This document shows, piece by piece, positions 32,906-41,759 of a stretch of DNA of 64,000 bases (the stretch's first letter is position 1; each line of letters begins with the position of its first letter). Position numbers and translations under genes: made by a program. This DNA is from Aromatoleum toluclasticum ATCC 700605. GTDB lineage: Bacteria > Pseudomonadota > Gammaproteobacteria > Burkholderiales > Rhodocyclaceae. The DNA lies in contig NZ_KB899502.1 in NCBI RefSeq assembly GCF_000378245.1, positions 62,001-126,000 on the forward strand. Direction: 5' to 3'. The notes beneath the pieces were generated by a model. It ran no database searches and was not told the origin of the DNA. It saw only the letters and a list, made by a program, of their open reading frames with translations.

Positions 32906-33658
32906 GTGACGAACGCAATCCAAATCCGGCTCGACGCCGGCATCGCCGAGCTGGTGATCGACAAGCCGCCGGTCAACGCTCTCGACAGCGGCGAATGGTT
33001 CGCGCTTGCGCGCACCATCGACGAACTCGGTGCCAGCCCGGACGTGCGCGTCATCGTGATCCGCGCCGAGGGCCGCGGCTTCTGCGCTGGCGTGGACATC
33101 AAGGAACTCGACGCCCACCCGGAGCGCATCGTCGCGGTGAATGCCGGCAACTACGCGACCTTCAAGGCGGTGCACCGCTGCCCGGTACCGGTGATCGCGG
33201 CGGTGCATGGCTTCGTGCTCGGCGGCGGCATCGGCATCACGGGTGCGGCGGACATCGTGGTCGCCGCCGACTGCGCGACCTTCGCGCTGCCGGAGGTGGA
33301 TCGCGGGGCGATGGGCGGCGGGGCGCACCTGCAGCGGTTGTTTCCAGTGCAGAAGGTGCGCTACCTGTTCTTCACCGGCGAGAAGATCGGCGCGCGCGAC
33401 GCCGAGCGCTACGGCTTCATCGAGCGCGTCGTGCCGCGCAGCGAACTGCGCGAAACGGCGCTGGGGATCGCCGCGAAGATCGCCGCGAAGAGCCCCGAGA
33501 TGATCCGCATCGCCAAGGAAGCGCTCAACGGCATCGAGGACGGCAACCTCGAGGACAAGTACCGCTGGGAGCAGGGCTTCACGCTGCAGGCCTACACCAG
33601 CCCGGATTCGGCCGAAACGCGCCGGGCCTTCGTCGAAAAACGCGACGCGAAATTCTGA
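32906..33658 (+). CDS. echA20: EchA20-type ring hydrolase (crotonase family)
   Basis: 250 residues from GTG 32906; RBS CTGGAG is about 10 nt upstream. Strong likeness to M. tuberculosis EchA20: DKPPVNALDSGEWF, VIRAEGRGFCAGVDIKELD, VPVIAAVHGFVLGGGIGITG, ALPEVDRGAMGGGAHLQRL, and the C-terminal YRWEQGFTLQ. EchA20 hydrolytically opens ring D of the HIP-derived 5-OH-HIC-CoA pathway. Directly behind ipdC here; in mycobacteria the order is echA20-ipdA-ipdB-ipdC. Confidence 0.87.
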   Translation: MTNAIQIRLDAGIAELVIDKPPVNALDSGEWFALARTIDELGASPDVRVIVIRAEGRGFCAGVDIKELDAHPERIVAVNAGNYATFKAVHRCPVPVIAAVHGFVLGGGIGITGAADIVVAADCATFALPEVDRGAMGGGAHLQRLFPVQKVRYLFFTGEKIGARDAERYGFIERVVPRSELRETALGIAAKIAAKSPEMIRIAKEALNGIEDGNLEDKYRWEQGFTLQAYTSPDSAETRRAFVEKRDAKF

Positions 33659-33669
33659 AGGGGGACACC

Positions 33670-34836
33670 ATGGAGCTTGCGTTTACGCCCAGACAGCGCG
33701 CCTTCCGCGCGGAAGTCCGCGCCTGGCTCGCCGACAACGTGCCGCGCACGCCGCTCGCGAGCTACGACACGCATGAAGGCTTCGATCAGCACCGCGAATG
33801 GGAACGGCGCTTGTTCGATGCGCGCCTGTCGATGGTGATGTGGCCCGAGGCGCTCGGCGGCCGCGGCTGCGATCTCATCGAGTGGCTGATCTTCGAGGAG
33901 GAGTATTACGCCTCGGGCGCGCCGTTGCGCGTGAACCAGAACGGCCAGCTGCTGCTCGGGCCGACGCTGATGGAGTTCGGCACCGAGGCGCAGAAGCAGC
34001 GCTTCCTGCCGCGCATGGCGTCGAGCGAAGACATGTGGGCGCAGGGCTGGTCGGAACCTAATGCCGGCTCGGACATGGCGGCGATCACCAGCAAGGCCAT
34101 TCGGGAGGGCGACCACTACGTCCTCAACGGGCAGAAGACCTGGTCGACGCGGGCGATCTACGCCGACTGGCTGTTCGGGCTGTTCCGCAGCGATCCGGCG
34201 TCCAGCCGCCACCACGGCCTCAGCTTCCTGACCGTGCCGCTCGACGCGCCGGGCGTGACCATTCGCCCGATCCGTGCTCTGAACGGTAAAGAGGCATTCG
34301 CGGAGATATTCTTCGACGATGTGCGCGTGCCGGTCGAGAACCGCATCGGCGACGAAGGCCAGGGCTGGCATGTGGCGATGGCTACTGCGGGCTTCGAGCG
34401 CGGCTTGTTGCTGCGTTCGCCGGGCCGTTTCCAGCACACCGCGCGACGGCTCGTGGCGCTGTACCAGGCGCACCGCGAGAGCGCCGACCGCGACCCCACG
34501 ATTCGCGACGCGGTGTGTGAATCCTGGATGGGTGCGGAGGCCTATGCGTTGTCCGCCTACCACACGGTCGGACGGGTGGCGAAAGGCGCGCGCATCGGCG
34601 ACGAGGCGAGCACGAACAAGATCGTGTGGTCCGAGCTCGACCTGAAGATGCACGAGACGGCGATGCGCATCCTCGGCGCTCGCGCCGAACTCGTCGCGGA
34701 AGCGCCCGAGGCCGAGGACGGCGCGAGCTGGCTCGAAGGCTTCCTCTTCGCGCAGGCAGGGCCGATCTACGCCGGCACCAACGAAATCCAGCGCAACATC
34801 ATCGCCGAGCGGATGCTCGGACTCCCGAAATCCTGA
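33670..34836 (+). CDS. Acyl-CoA dehydrogenase, large-type subunit
   Basis: 388 residues. N-terminal ELAFTPRQRAFRAEVRAWL, flavin/substrate loops WAQGWSEPNAGSDMAAITS and VLNGQKTWSTRAIYADWLF, and the C-terminal FLFAQAGPIYAGTNEIQRN with IIAERMLGLPKS. The acid/base Glu usual near AGPI-x-GT region is not obvious, as is common in the alpha2-beta2 steroid dehydrogenases in which one subunit binds FAD and the other carries catalysis. It is followed after 11 nt by a second, shorter dehydrogenase gene; such paired genes (FadE28-29, ScdC1-ScdC2) form heterotetramers. Electrons go to ETF, whose genes are at 54.6 kb. Confidence 0.87.
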   Translation: MELAFTPRQRAFRAEVRAWLADNVPRTPLASYDTHEGFDQHREWERRLFDARLSMVMWPEALGGRGCDLIEWLIFEEEYYASGAPLRVNQNGQLLLGPTLMEFGTEAQKQRFLPRMASSEDMWAQGWSEPNAGSDMAAITSKAIREGDHYVLNGQKTWSTRAIYADWLFGLFRSDPASSRHHGLSFLTVPLDAPGVTIRPIRALNGKEAFAEIFFDDVRVPVENRIGDEGQGWHVAMATAGFERGLLLRSPGRFQHTARRLVALYQAHRESADRDPTIRDAVCESWMGAEAYALSAYHTVGRVAKGARIGDEASTNKIVWSELDLKMHETAMRILGARAELVAEAPEAEDGASWLEGFLFAQAGPIYAGTNEIQRNIIAERMLGLPKS

Positions 34837-34847
34837 AGGGGCCGCTC

Positions 34848-35906
34848 ATGGACTTCACTTTTTCCGATGACCAGCTCGCCTTCCGCGAGGCGGTGAGCCG
34901 CTTCCTGATGACGGAAGCGGCGCCCGAAATGCTGCGCGAGATCTGGGAAACCGACGTCGGCCGCTCGCCCGACCTGCGTCACAAGATTGCCGAGCAGGGG
35001 CTCACGGCCCTGTCGGTGCCGGAATCCTGCGGGGGACTCGGCATGGACGACGTCGCGTGGTCGCTGATGACCCAGGAGCTTGGCTACTACGCGATTCCCG
35101 ACTCGCTCGCCGACACTGCCTACGTCGCCACGGGCCTCATCTCGGCCTTGCCCGAAAGCGTGGCTGCGCGTGACGAATGGCTCAGTCGCATTGCCGATGG
35201 CAACATCCGCATCGCCGTCGGCCACCCGGTCAATCCACTCGTCGCCGACGCGCATCCTGCCGACGTCCTGCTGCTCGCACACGGCGACGAGGTGCACGCG
35301 GTGCCCCGCTCGCTGGCCGACGTCATCGCCAATCCCAGCATCGACCATTCGCGCCGGCTGGGCCGCGTCGTGTGGGAGCCGAATTCGGCGACTCGTGTCG
35401 CTTCGGGCGAAGTCGGGCGCGCGATGTGGGCGGCGACACTCGAGCGCGGCGTGCTCTCCGTGTCCGGTCAGCTGCTGGGCCTCGCGCAGCGCATGCTCGA
35501 CCTTTCGGTGGACTACACCGCCCAGCGCAAGCAATTCGGCAGGCCGATCGGCAGCTTCCAGGCCGTCAAGCATCACCTTGCCGACGTGGCTACGCGCATC
35601 GAATTCGCCAAACCCGTGCTGTATCGCGCCGCGCATGCGGTGGCGCATGGGGAGGCGGATGTGTCGGTGCGGGTCTCACACGCCAAGCTCGCCTGCGGCG
35701 AGGCGGCGTGGCTGGCCGCGCGCCATGGCATCCAGGTGCATGGCGCGATGGGCTACACCTGGGAAGTCGATCTGCAGATGTTCATGAAGCGCGCCTGGGC
35801 ACTCGATGCGTCCTGGGGCGACCGTGGTTTCCACAAGGCCCGGGTGGCCGGATTGGTGCTCGGCGACGCTGCCGCACTCGGCCCGGGCCGAACTTTCGGG
35901 GAATGA
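34848..35906 (+). CDS. Acyl-CoA dehydrogenase, partner subunit
   Basis: 352 residues. DFTFSDDQLAFREAVSRFL and MTEAAPEMLREIWE open the helical domain; the middle beta-domain (residues about 120-190) is short and lacks the usual WIT/S-x-A flavin motif; the C-terminal helical domain keeps YTAQRKQFGRPIGSFQAVKH and GIQVHGAMGYTWEVDL, the FAD-contacting motif. A reduced middle domain beside a full-length dehydrogenase is the mark of the second subunit of heteromeric steroid acyl-CoA dehydrogenases. Ends 3 nt before the thiolase start. Confidence 0.85.
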   Translation: MDFTFSDDQLAFREAVSRFLMTEAAPEMLREIWETDVGRSPDLRHKIAEQGLTALSVPESCGGLGMDDVAWSLMTQELGYYAIPDSLADTAYVATGLISALPESVAARDEWLSRIADGNIRIAVGHPVNPLVADAHPADVLLLAHGDEVHAVPRSLADVIANPSIDHSRRLGRVVWEPNSATRVASGEVGRAMWAATLERGVLSVSGQLLGLAQRMLDLSVDYTAQRKQFGRPIGSFQAVKHHLADVATRIEFAKPVLYRAAHAVAHGEADVSVRVSHAKLACGEAAWLAARHGIQVHGAMGYTWEVDLQMFMKRAWALDASWGDRGFHKARVAGLVLGDAAALGPGRTFGE

Positions 35907-35909
35907 AGA

Positions 35910-37061
35910 ATGGCTGAAGCTTTTATCGTCGACGCCCTGCGCAGCCCGACCGGCAGGCGCAAGGGCGGCCTCGCCCACGTTCACGCGATCGACCTCGGCG
36001 CGCACGTCCTGAAGGCGCTCGTCGAGCGCAACGCGATTCCCGCCGAGGAATACGACGACGTGATCTTCGGTTGCGTCGACACCATCGGCTCTCAGGCCGG
36101 CGACATCGCGCGCACGAGCTGGCTCGCCGCCGGCCTGCCGCTCAACGTGCCGGGCACGACCGTGGACCGCCAGTGCGGCTCGTCGCAGCAGGCGCTGCAT
36201 TTCGCCGCGCAGGCGGTCATGAGCGGCACGCAGGACGTCGTCGCCGTCGGCGGCGTGCAGACGATGACGCAGATCCCGATCTCGTCCGCGATGCTCGCCG
36301 GCCAGCCGCTCGGCTTCCCCGATCCGTTCTCCGGCAGCCGCGGCTGGAAGGCGCGGTTCGGCGACCAGCCGGTGAACCAGTTCTACGCCGCGCAGCGCAT
36401 CGCCGACCACTGGCACGTCACCCGCGCGGAGATGGAAGCCTTCGCCCTCGAAAGCCACCGCCGCGCGCGCGCCGCGATCGAGGCCGGTTACTTCGCGAAG
36501 GAGATCGTGCCGCTGGAAGGCGTCCAGCACGACGAGACTCCGCGCGCGACGACGCTGGAAAAGATGGCCGAGCTGGACCCGGTCGCACCGGAATTCCCCG
36601 GCATTACGGCCGCAGTGTCGAGCCAGACCTGCGATGCATCGGCGGCGCTGCTCGTCGTGTCGGAAGCGGCCCTGAAGCGCTACGGGCTCACCCCGCGCGC
36701 CCGCATCCACCACCTCAGCGTCCTCGCCGACGACCCGATCTGGCACCTCACCGCGCCAATCCCCGCGACCAGGGCGGCTCTGAAGAAAACCGGCATGACC
36801 ATCGGCGACATCGACCGCGTCGAGATCAACGAGGCCTTCGCCTCCGTGGTCATGGCATGGGCCAAGGAGACCGGCTACGACCCCGCCCGCACCAATGCCA
36901 ACGGCGGCGCCATTGCCCTCGGCCACCCTCTGGGTGCGACGGGAGCACGCCTGATGACGACCCTGCTGCACGAGCTCGAACGCACCGGTGGCCGCTTTGG
37001 CCTCCAGACGATGTGCGAAGGCGGCGGCCAGGCCAACGTGACGATCATCGAGCGCCTTTGA
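35910..37061 (+). CDS. fadA6: Acetyl-CoA acyltransferase (FadA6-type thiolase)
   Basis: 383 residues, full-length thiolase with intact catalytic residues: Cys89 in DRQCGSSQQALHFAAQ, His339 in GGAIALGHPLGATGAR and Cys369 in MCEGGGQANV. AFIVDALRSPTGRRKGGLAH and GDIARTSWLAAGLPL resemble FadA6 and the Comamonas beta-ketothiolase of C/D-ring degradation (ScdF), which release acetyl-CoA from intermediates on either side of ring cleavage. Three bases separate it from the acyl-CoA dehydrogenase gene. Confidence 0.88.
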   Translation: MAEAFIVDALRSPTGRRKGGLAHVHAIDLGAHVLKALVERNAIPAEEYDDVIFGCVDTIGSQAGDIARTSWLAAGLPLNVPGTTVDRQCGSSQQALHFAAQAVMSGTQDVVAVGGVQTMTQIPISSAMLAGQPLGFPDPFSGSRGWKARFGDQPVNQFYAAQRIADHWHVTRAEMEAFALESHRRARAAIEAGYFAKEIVPLEGVQHDETPRATTLEKMAELDPVAPEFPGITAAVSSQTCDASAALLVVSEAALKRYGLTPRARIHHLSVLADDPIWHLTAPIPATRAALKKTGMTIGDIDRVEINEAFASVVMAWAKETGYDPARTNANGGAIALGHPLGATGARLMTTLLHELERTGGRFGLQTMCEGGGQANVTIIERL

Positions 37062-37098
37062 AGGCGCGCTCGAGCTGACAATAATGGAGAAGTTCCCA

Positions 37099-37977
37099 AT
37101 GGGTATCTGTGACGGACGTACCGTGATCATCACCGGGGCCGGCGGTGGCCTCGGTCGCGCGTATGCGCTGGCCTTCGCGGCCGAAGGTGCGAACGTGGTG
37201 GTCAACGACATCCGCAATGAAGCCGCCGTGGCCGTTGCGAGCGAGATCCGCGAGGGCGGCGGCAAAGCGATCGCCGACGCGAACGACATCACGCGGCTGG
37301 AAACGGCGCAGCGCATCGTCGATGCGGCGGTCGAGGCCTTCGGTGACGTGCACGTCGTCGTGAATAACGCAGGCATCCTGCGCGACCGCATGTTCGTGAG
37401 CCTCGGCGAGGACGACTGGGACGAGGTCATGCGCGTGCATCTCAAAGGCCACTTCTGCCTCGCCAACATTCTCGGCCGCCGCTGGCGCGACCAGGCCAAG
37501 GCCGGCCAGCAGGTCGACGCCCGCATCATCAACACCAGCTCCGGTGCGGGATTGCAGGGCTCGATCGGGCAGTCGAACTACTCTACGGCGAAAGGCGGCA
37601 TCGCCTCGCTGACGCTTGTCCAGGCGGCCGAACTCGCGCGCTACGGCGTCACGGCCAATGCGCTCGCACCCTCCGCACGCACCTCGATGACCGAGAGCGC
37701 GATGGCGGCGGTGGTGAAGAAACCCGAGGACGGCAGCTTCGACCTGTGGGCCGCGGAAAACGTCGCGCCGCTCGTGGTGTGGCTCGGCAGCCCGCTGTCG
37801 CGCCACGTCACCGGCCAGGTGTTCGAGGCCCAGGGCGGACGCATCTCGTTGTGCGACGGCTGGCGCACCGGGGTGACGCGCGACAAGGGCGCGCGCTGGG
37901 AACCGGCCGAAGTTGGGGCGGCCGTCGACGCGATCCTCGCGGAGGCAGTGCCGGCGCAGAAGGTGTGGGGGAGCTGA
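37099..37977 (+). CDS. SDR, probable hydroxyacyl-CoA dehydrogenase of the steroid operon
   Basis: 292 residues from ATG 37099, chosen because GGAGAAG precedes it by 6 nt; an ATG 15 nt upstream has no such site. SDR features: VIITGAGGGLGRAYALAFA, NNAGIL, and NYSTAKGG containing the Tyr-x3-Lys pair; the region around INTSSGAGLQGS supplies the catalytic Ser. The long C-terminus (VTGQVFEAQGGRISLCDGW) is typical of the SDRs next to 17beta-HSD4/MFE-2 enzymes and of the SDR in the mycobacterial KstR2 regulon. Likely oxidises a beta-hydroxyacyl-CoA before thiolysis. Last gene of the 28.2-38.0 kb operon. Confidence 0.82.
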   Translation: MGICDGRTVIITGAGGGLGRAYALAFAAEGANVVVNDIRNEAAVAVASEIREGGGKAIADANDITRLETAQRIVDAAVEAFGDVHVVVNNAGILRDRMFVSLGEDDWDEVMRVHLKGHFCLANILGRRWRDQAKAGQQVDARIINTSSGAGLQGSIGQSNYSTAKGGIASLTLVQAAELARYGVTANALAPSARTSMTESAMAAVVKKPEDGSFDLWAAENVAPLVVWLGSPLSRHVTGQVFEAQGGRISLCDGWRTGVTRDKGARWEPAEVGAAVDAILAEAVPAQKVWGS

Positions 37978-38485
37978 GGCGGGCCGATGGCATCTTCGAA
38001 AGTTCCATGCTCCGAAGTGCTGAGTGCCGTCGCGCAATGGGAAGGCGGTCGTCGATGCCCCTTCGCTGCAGCCCGGCATCAACGCCCTGGCCGTCAGCTA
38101 CGATTTCGCGCACGACCCGGCCCTCGCGCCGTTGATGCTTGCCACGCAGACGAAGTCGGACAAGACGGTCAACCGGATGCTGCACATCCGTGGGCAATCA
38201 GCCGGAACAAGCAGCCGGGACGCTGTTGTGATGCCGGGTGCAGCCAACCGGGGCCGCCGGTCACGGTGCCGCTGCCGAGGGGCGAAAAGAGCGCCTGAGG
38301 CGATTCGCCACCTCCAGGCTCGAAAGGCTCGGGGTGGCGTTCAAAATCTTCCGCCCCCGAGCGTCGAATCGAACCAAAGACCGGATTCGAAGCCCAATGC
38401 GACATTCCCGTTTGCTTGCCGGGTGCTTGGCCGAACTGCAGCGTCGGGACGCGCCGACGTTGAGAAACCGCCTAAAGAGAGCCAC
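37978..38485. other. 508-nt degenerate region with a possible gene remnant
   Basis: No intact gene. A plus-strand frame at about 38036-38186 reads KAVVDAPSLQPGINALAVSY and then DFAHDPALAPLMLATQTKSD, which looks like real protein rather than random GC-rich translation, but it has no clear start and runs on into low-quality sequence. I cannot name the parent family. The stretch separates the steroid operon from the unrelated BTAD-regulator block, so it may mark the scar of an insertion. Confidence 0.4.
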
Positions 38486-41400
38486 ATGTCGAGTGAAACG
38501 AGCGGGGTCGGTGGCGAACGACCGATCCGCTTGCAGGTGCGACTGCTCGGTGCCGCCGAGATCATCCTCGACGGCCGGCGCCTGCGCGCCTTCGACTCGC
38601 TTCGCCTGCAACGGTTTCTGGGCCTGATCGCGTTACGCGGCGCCCCGCAGCACCGCTCGCACCTCGCGTTCGAGCTCTGGCCCGACTCCGACGAAGCGCA
38701 GGCGCGCACCAACCTCAGAAAGCTGCTCCACGACTTCCGTCATTGCCTGCCCGACGTCGCGGAGTTCGTCGAGATCGGCAACGAGACGGTGCTCTGGATC
38801 GCGGGCGGGCCGAGCGAGGTCGACGTGCTCGGTTTCCGCAATGCCGTCGCGGCCGGCGATTTCGAACGCGCCGCGCGCCTCTATTCGGGCGATCTGCTGC
38901 CGGCCTGTTACGAAGACTGGGTGCTGGACGAGCGGGCGAGACTCCGGGCCGAGGCGCATGCGGCCCTCCTGCGTCTGGCGGAGGAGGCCGCTCGGCGCGA
39001 GGACCACGCCGCCGCCGTCAGGCATGCGCAGCGCCTCAGCGAGCTGGAGCCGACCTCGGAGGCCGCCGTTCGCATCCAGATCGAAGCGCAGCTCGCGCTC
39101 GGCGACCGGGCCGCGGCGCTGCGCTGCTACCACCGCTACGCGGAGCTGCTCGAGCGCGAGCTCGCGGTGGCGCCGGGCGAGGCGATCGCGGCTCTGTACC
39201 GAAGGCTGCGGGCCGGCACCCCCGACCGCGACGAGGCGCGGGAGAAGGCGCTGCCCGTCGCCGAATCCCCTTTCGTCGGTAGGGGCCCGGAATGGAGCCG
39301 GCTCGTCGAGGCATGGAATGGCGCGCGGCAGCGCGGGGCGCATCTCGTGCTGGTGACGGGGGAACCCGGCATCGGTAAGTCCCGCCTCGCGCTCGAACTC
39401 GGCCGCCGCGTCCGGGCAGAGGGCTACGCGGTGGGCTCGGCCCGTGCGTACGAGGCCGCGGGCAGGCCGCCGTGGGGTCCGGTCGTCGACCTCCTCCGCT
39501 CGGACGCCATCCGAAGCCATATCGACACGCTCGATGCGGTGTGGCGGGCCGAGCTCGTCCGGCTCCTGCCCGAGCTGCGCGACGCCTCCCGCCCGTCCGA
39601 ACGGAGCCCGTCGGGCGACGTCGCGCAGCGTCACCGCTTGTTCGATGCCGTGAGCCGGGCCCTCGTCGCCGGCGGGCGCCCGCACCTGCTGATCATCGAC
39701 GACCTGCAATGGTGCGACGCCGAGACCATCGAGTTGATCGGCTTCGTCGTCCGTTGCGGCCCGACGGCACCGGTGCTCGTCGTCGGTACGGCCCGCTGGG
39801 AGGAGGTCGCGCAGCATCATCCCCTCGTCGGCCTCGTCGACGCCCTGGGCCACGACGGGGCAGTGACCACCGTGGCGCTCGAGCGGCTCGACGAAGCCAC
39901 CACCGCGACGCTTGCGGCCCGGCTGCGCGCCGAGAACACGATCGATCCGAAACTGGCGGCACGACTCTGGCGCGAGACCGAAGGCAATCCGCTCTTCGTC
40001 ATCGAGGCGCTGCGGGCAGGAATTTCTGCAGATACGGCTCAGGCGGTGCTGACGCCGACGATGCGGGCGGTGCTGCGCGCCCGGCTGGGACAACTGAGCG
40101 ACGGCGCCCGGCGGCTCGCCGAGGTGGCGGCCGTCATCGGCCGGCCCTTCCCGGTCGGCCTGATCGCCGCGGCCTGCGGGATCGATGAGTGCGAACTCAT
40201 CGACCGCGTCGACGAGCTGTGGCGCCGGCGGATCATCCGCGATCAGGAGCGGGCCTACGATTTCAGTCACGACAAGCTGCGCGCGGTCGCGCTCGAGATG
40301 GTCAGCCCCGCGCGTCGGCGCCAGCTCCACCGGGCGGTCGCCGAGGCGATCGCGCTCGAGTTCCACGGCGACACGGATGTGGCGAGCCCCCGGCTCGCGG
40401 CACACTACGACCAAGCCGGCATGGTCGACGCGGCCATCGCGGCCTACCGCGTCGCGGGGCGCCGGGCGGTGGCCGTGTCGGCGCTCGAAGAAGCGGTCGC
40501 GATGTTTCGACGAGCGCTCGCGCTGCTCGCCGAGCTGCCGCCCTCACCCGGGCGCGACGCGCTCGAGCTCGAACTGCGGATCGGCCTCGGCTCCCCGCTC
40601 GTCGCCCTCGACGGCTACGGCTCGAAGGGGGCGCACCAGCTCTACGAGCGAGCCCTCGCGCTGTGCCGCAAGCTTCACCGTCCCGCGGCACCGCCGATCC
40701 TGCGCGGTCTCGGCCTCGCGCGGCTGCAGGGCTGCCGCTTCGACGACTGCGACGAGCTCGCCCGCGCGCTGCTCGAGCATGGGCGTGAGGATCCGGTCAC
40801 CCGCACCGAGGGCCGCTATCTCCTCGGCGTGAGCGCGTTCTGGCGGGGCGATCTGGCGACGGCCCGCCACCATCTCGAGGGCGCCCTCGAAGCCTACGAC
40901 GAGGCCCGTCGCGACGAGCATCTGGCCCTCTACGCGCAGGACCCGAAGGTGGTGTGCCTCGTGCGCCTCGCCCTCGTCGAGCTGTGGTCCGGTGACGCCG
41001 GCCGGGCCGGCGAGACGGCGCGCGCGGCGCTCGGGCTCGCCGCGGAGCTCGAGCATCTGATGACGCAGGCCTACGTCGTCACGTATGCGGCGATCCTCGC
41101 GGCCGAATCCGAAGACCTCGGCGGCCTCGCCGAGCGCCTCGCGGACGCCGAGCTGTTGTGGAAGCGTCTTTCGGAGCACTACCTCGTCGTCGTCCTGGAG
41201 GCCCTGCGGGGCTGGCTGGCGGTGTGCGGGGGATCGGCCGGGGGTATCGACAAGATCCTGCAGTCGGTGGCGCGCTCGCGTGCCGAAGGGGAGACCCTGC
41301 ATCTCACCTACACCCTCCTTCTCCTCGCCCGGGCGCGCGGCCTGCTCGGCGAGCCGCGCGAGGGACGCGCAGCTGCCCGCGAGGGACTCGCGTGCTCGCA

Positions 41401-41689
41401 GCGGTGCAGGCAGCGCTATCTCGAGGCCGAGCTGTGGCGTGTCGACGGCGAGCTCGCCTATCGCGGCGGCGAGACCGAAGCCGCCGCTACGTCCCTGCGC
41501 CGTGCCGTCGAGGTCGCGCACGCGCAAGGGGCCGCCTGGCTGGAGCTGCGGGCGCTGCACGCTCTCGCCAGGCGCTTTCCCGATCGGACAGTGCAGGAGC
41601 AACTGAGGGAACTCGTCGAGACGATCCCGTCGGGCCATGATCTGCCGGCGTTCCTGGCAGCAACCAGCCTGCTAAGCGAGTCTGGCTAA
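38486..41689 (+). CDS. SARP/LAL-like regulator: BTAD, AAA-type ATPase and TPR-rich tail
   Basis: 1,067 residues from ATG 38486. Residues about 12-100: OmpR-like winged helix (IRLQVRLLGAAEIILDGRRL, LAFELWPDSDEAQARTNLRK). About 105-250: bacterial transcriptional activator domain of helical repeats. About 260-520: STAND/AAA ATPase with Walker A GEPGIGKSR near 292 and Walker B LLIIDDLQWCD near 400. The rest is TPR-like. Signal-integrating activators of this build are common in actinomycetes and less so in proteobacteria. It is followed in the same direction by the FAD oxidase, DUF1326 and DUF2182 genes, which it may activate. None of the steroid palindromes is near. Confidence 0.85.
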   Translation: MSSETSGVGGERPIRLQVRLLGAAEIILDGRRLRAFDSLRLQRFLGLIALRGAPQHRSHLAFELWPDSDEAQARTNLRKLLHDFRHCLPDVAEFVEIGNETVLWIAGGPSEVDVLGFRNAVAAGDFERAARLYSGDLLPACYEDWVLDERARLRAEAHAALLRLAEEAARREDHAAAVRHAQRLSELEPTSEAAVRIQIEAQLALGDRAAALRCYHRYAELLERELAVAPGEAIAALYRRLRAGTPDRDEAREKALPVAESPFVGRGPEWSRLVEAWNGARQRGAHLVLVTGEPGIGKSRLALELGRRVRAEGYAVGSARAYEAAGRPPWGPVVDLLRSDAIRSHIDTLDAVWRAELVRLLPELRDASRPSERSPSGDVAQRHRLFDAVSRALVAGGRPHLLIIDDLQWCDAETIELIGFVVRCGPTAPVLVVGTARWEEVAQHHPLVGLVDALGHDGAVTTVALERLDEATTATLAARLRAENTIDPKLAARLWRETEGNPLFVIEALRAGISADTAQAVLTPTMRAVLRARLGQLSDGARRLAEVAAVIGRPFPVGLIAAACGIDECELIDRVDELWRRRIIRDQERAYDFSHDKLRAVALEMVSPARRRQLHRAVAEAIALEFHGDTDVASPRLAAHYDQAGMVDAAIAAYRVAGRRAVAVSALEEAVAMFRRALALLAELPPSPGRDALELELRIGLGSPLVALDGYGSKGAHQLYERALALCRKLHRPAAPPILRGLGLARLQGCRFDDCDELARALLEHGREDPVTRTEGRYLLGVSAFWRGDLATARHHLEGALEAYDEARRDEHLALYAQDPKVVCLVRLALVELWSGDAGRAGETARAALGLAAELEHLMTQAYVVTYAAILAAESEDLGGLAERLADAELLWKRLSEHYLVVVLEALRGWLAVCGGSAGGIDKILQSVARSRAEGETLHLTYTLLLLARARGLLGEPREGRAAAREGLACSQRCRQRYLEAELWRVDGELAYRGGETEAAATSLRRAVEVAHAQGAAWLELRALHALARRFPDRTVQEQLRELVETIPSGHDLPAFLAATSLLSESG

Positions 41690-41759
41690 GACGGAACGCT
41701 TCGGGAACGCCCGAGCGCGCACCCTTTAGCCATCCTTCCAGGGAGCAAAGGAGCACGCC

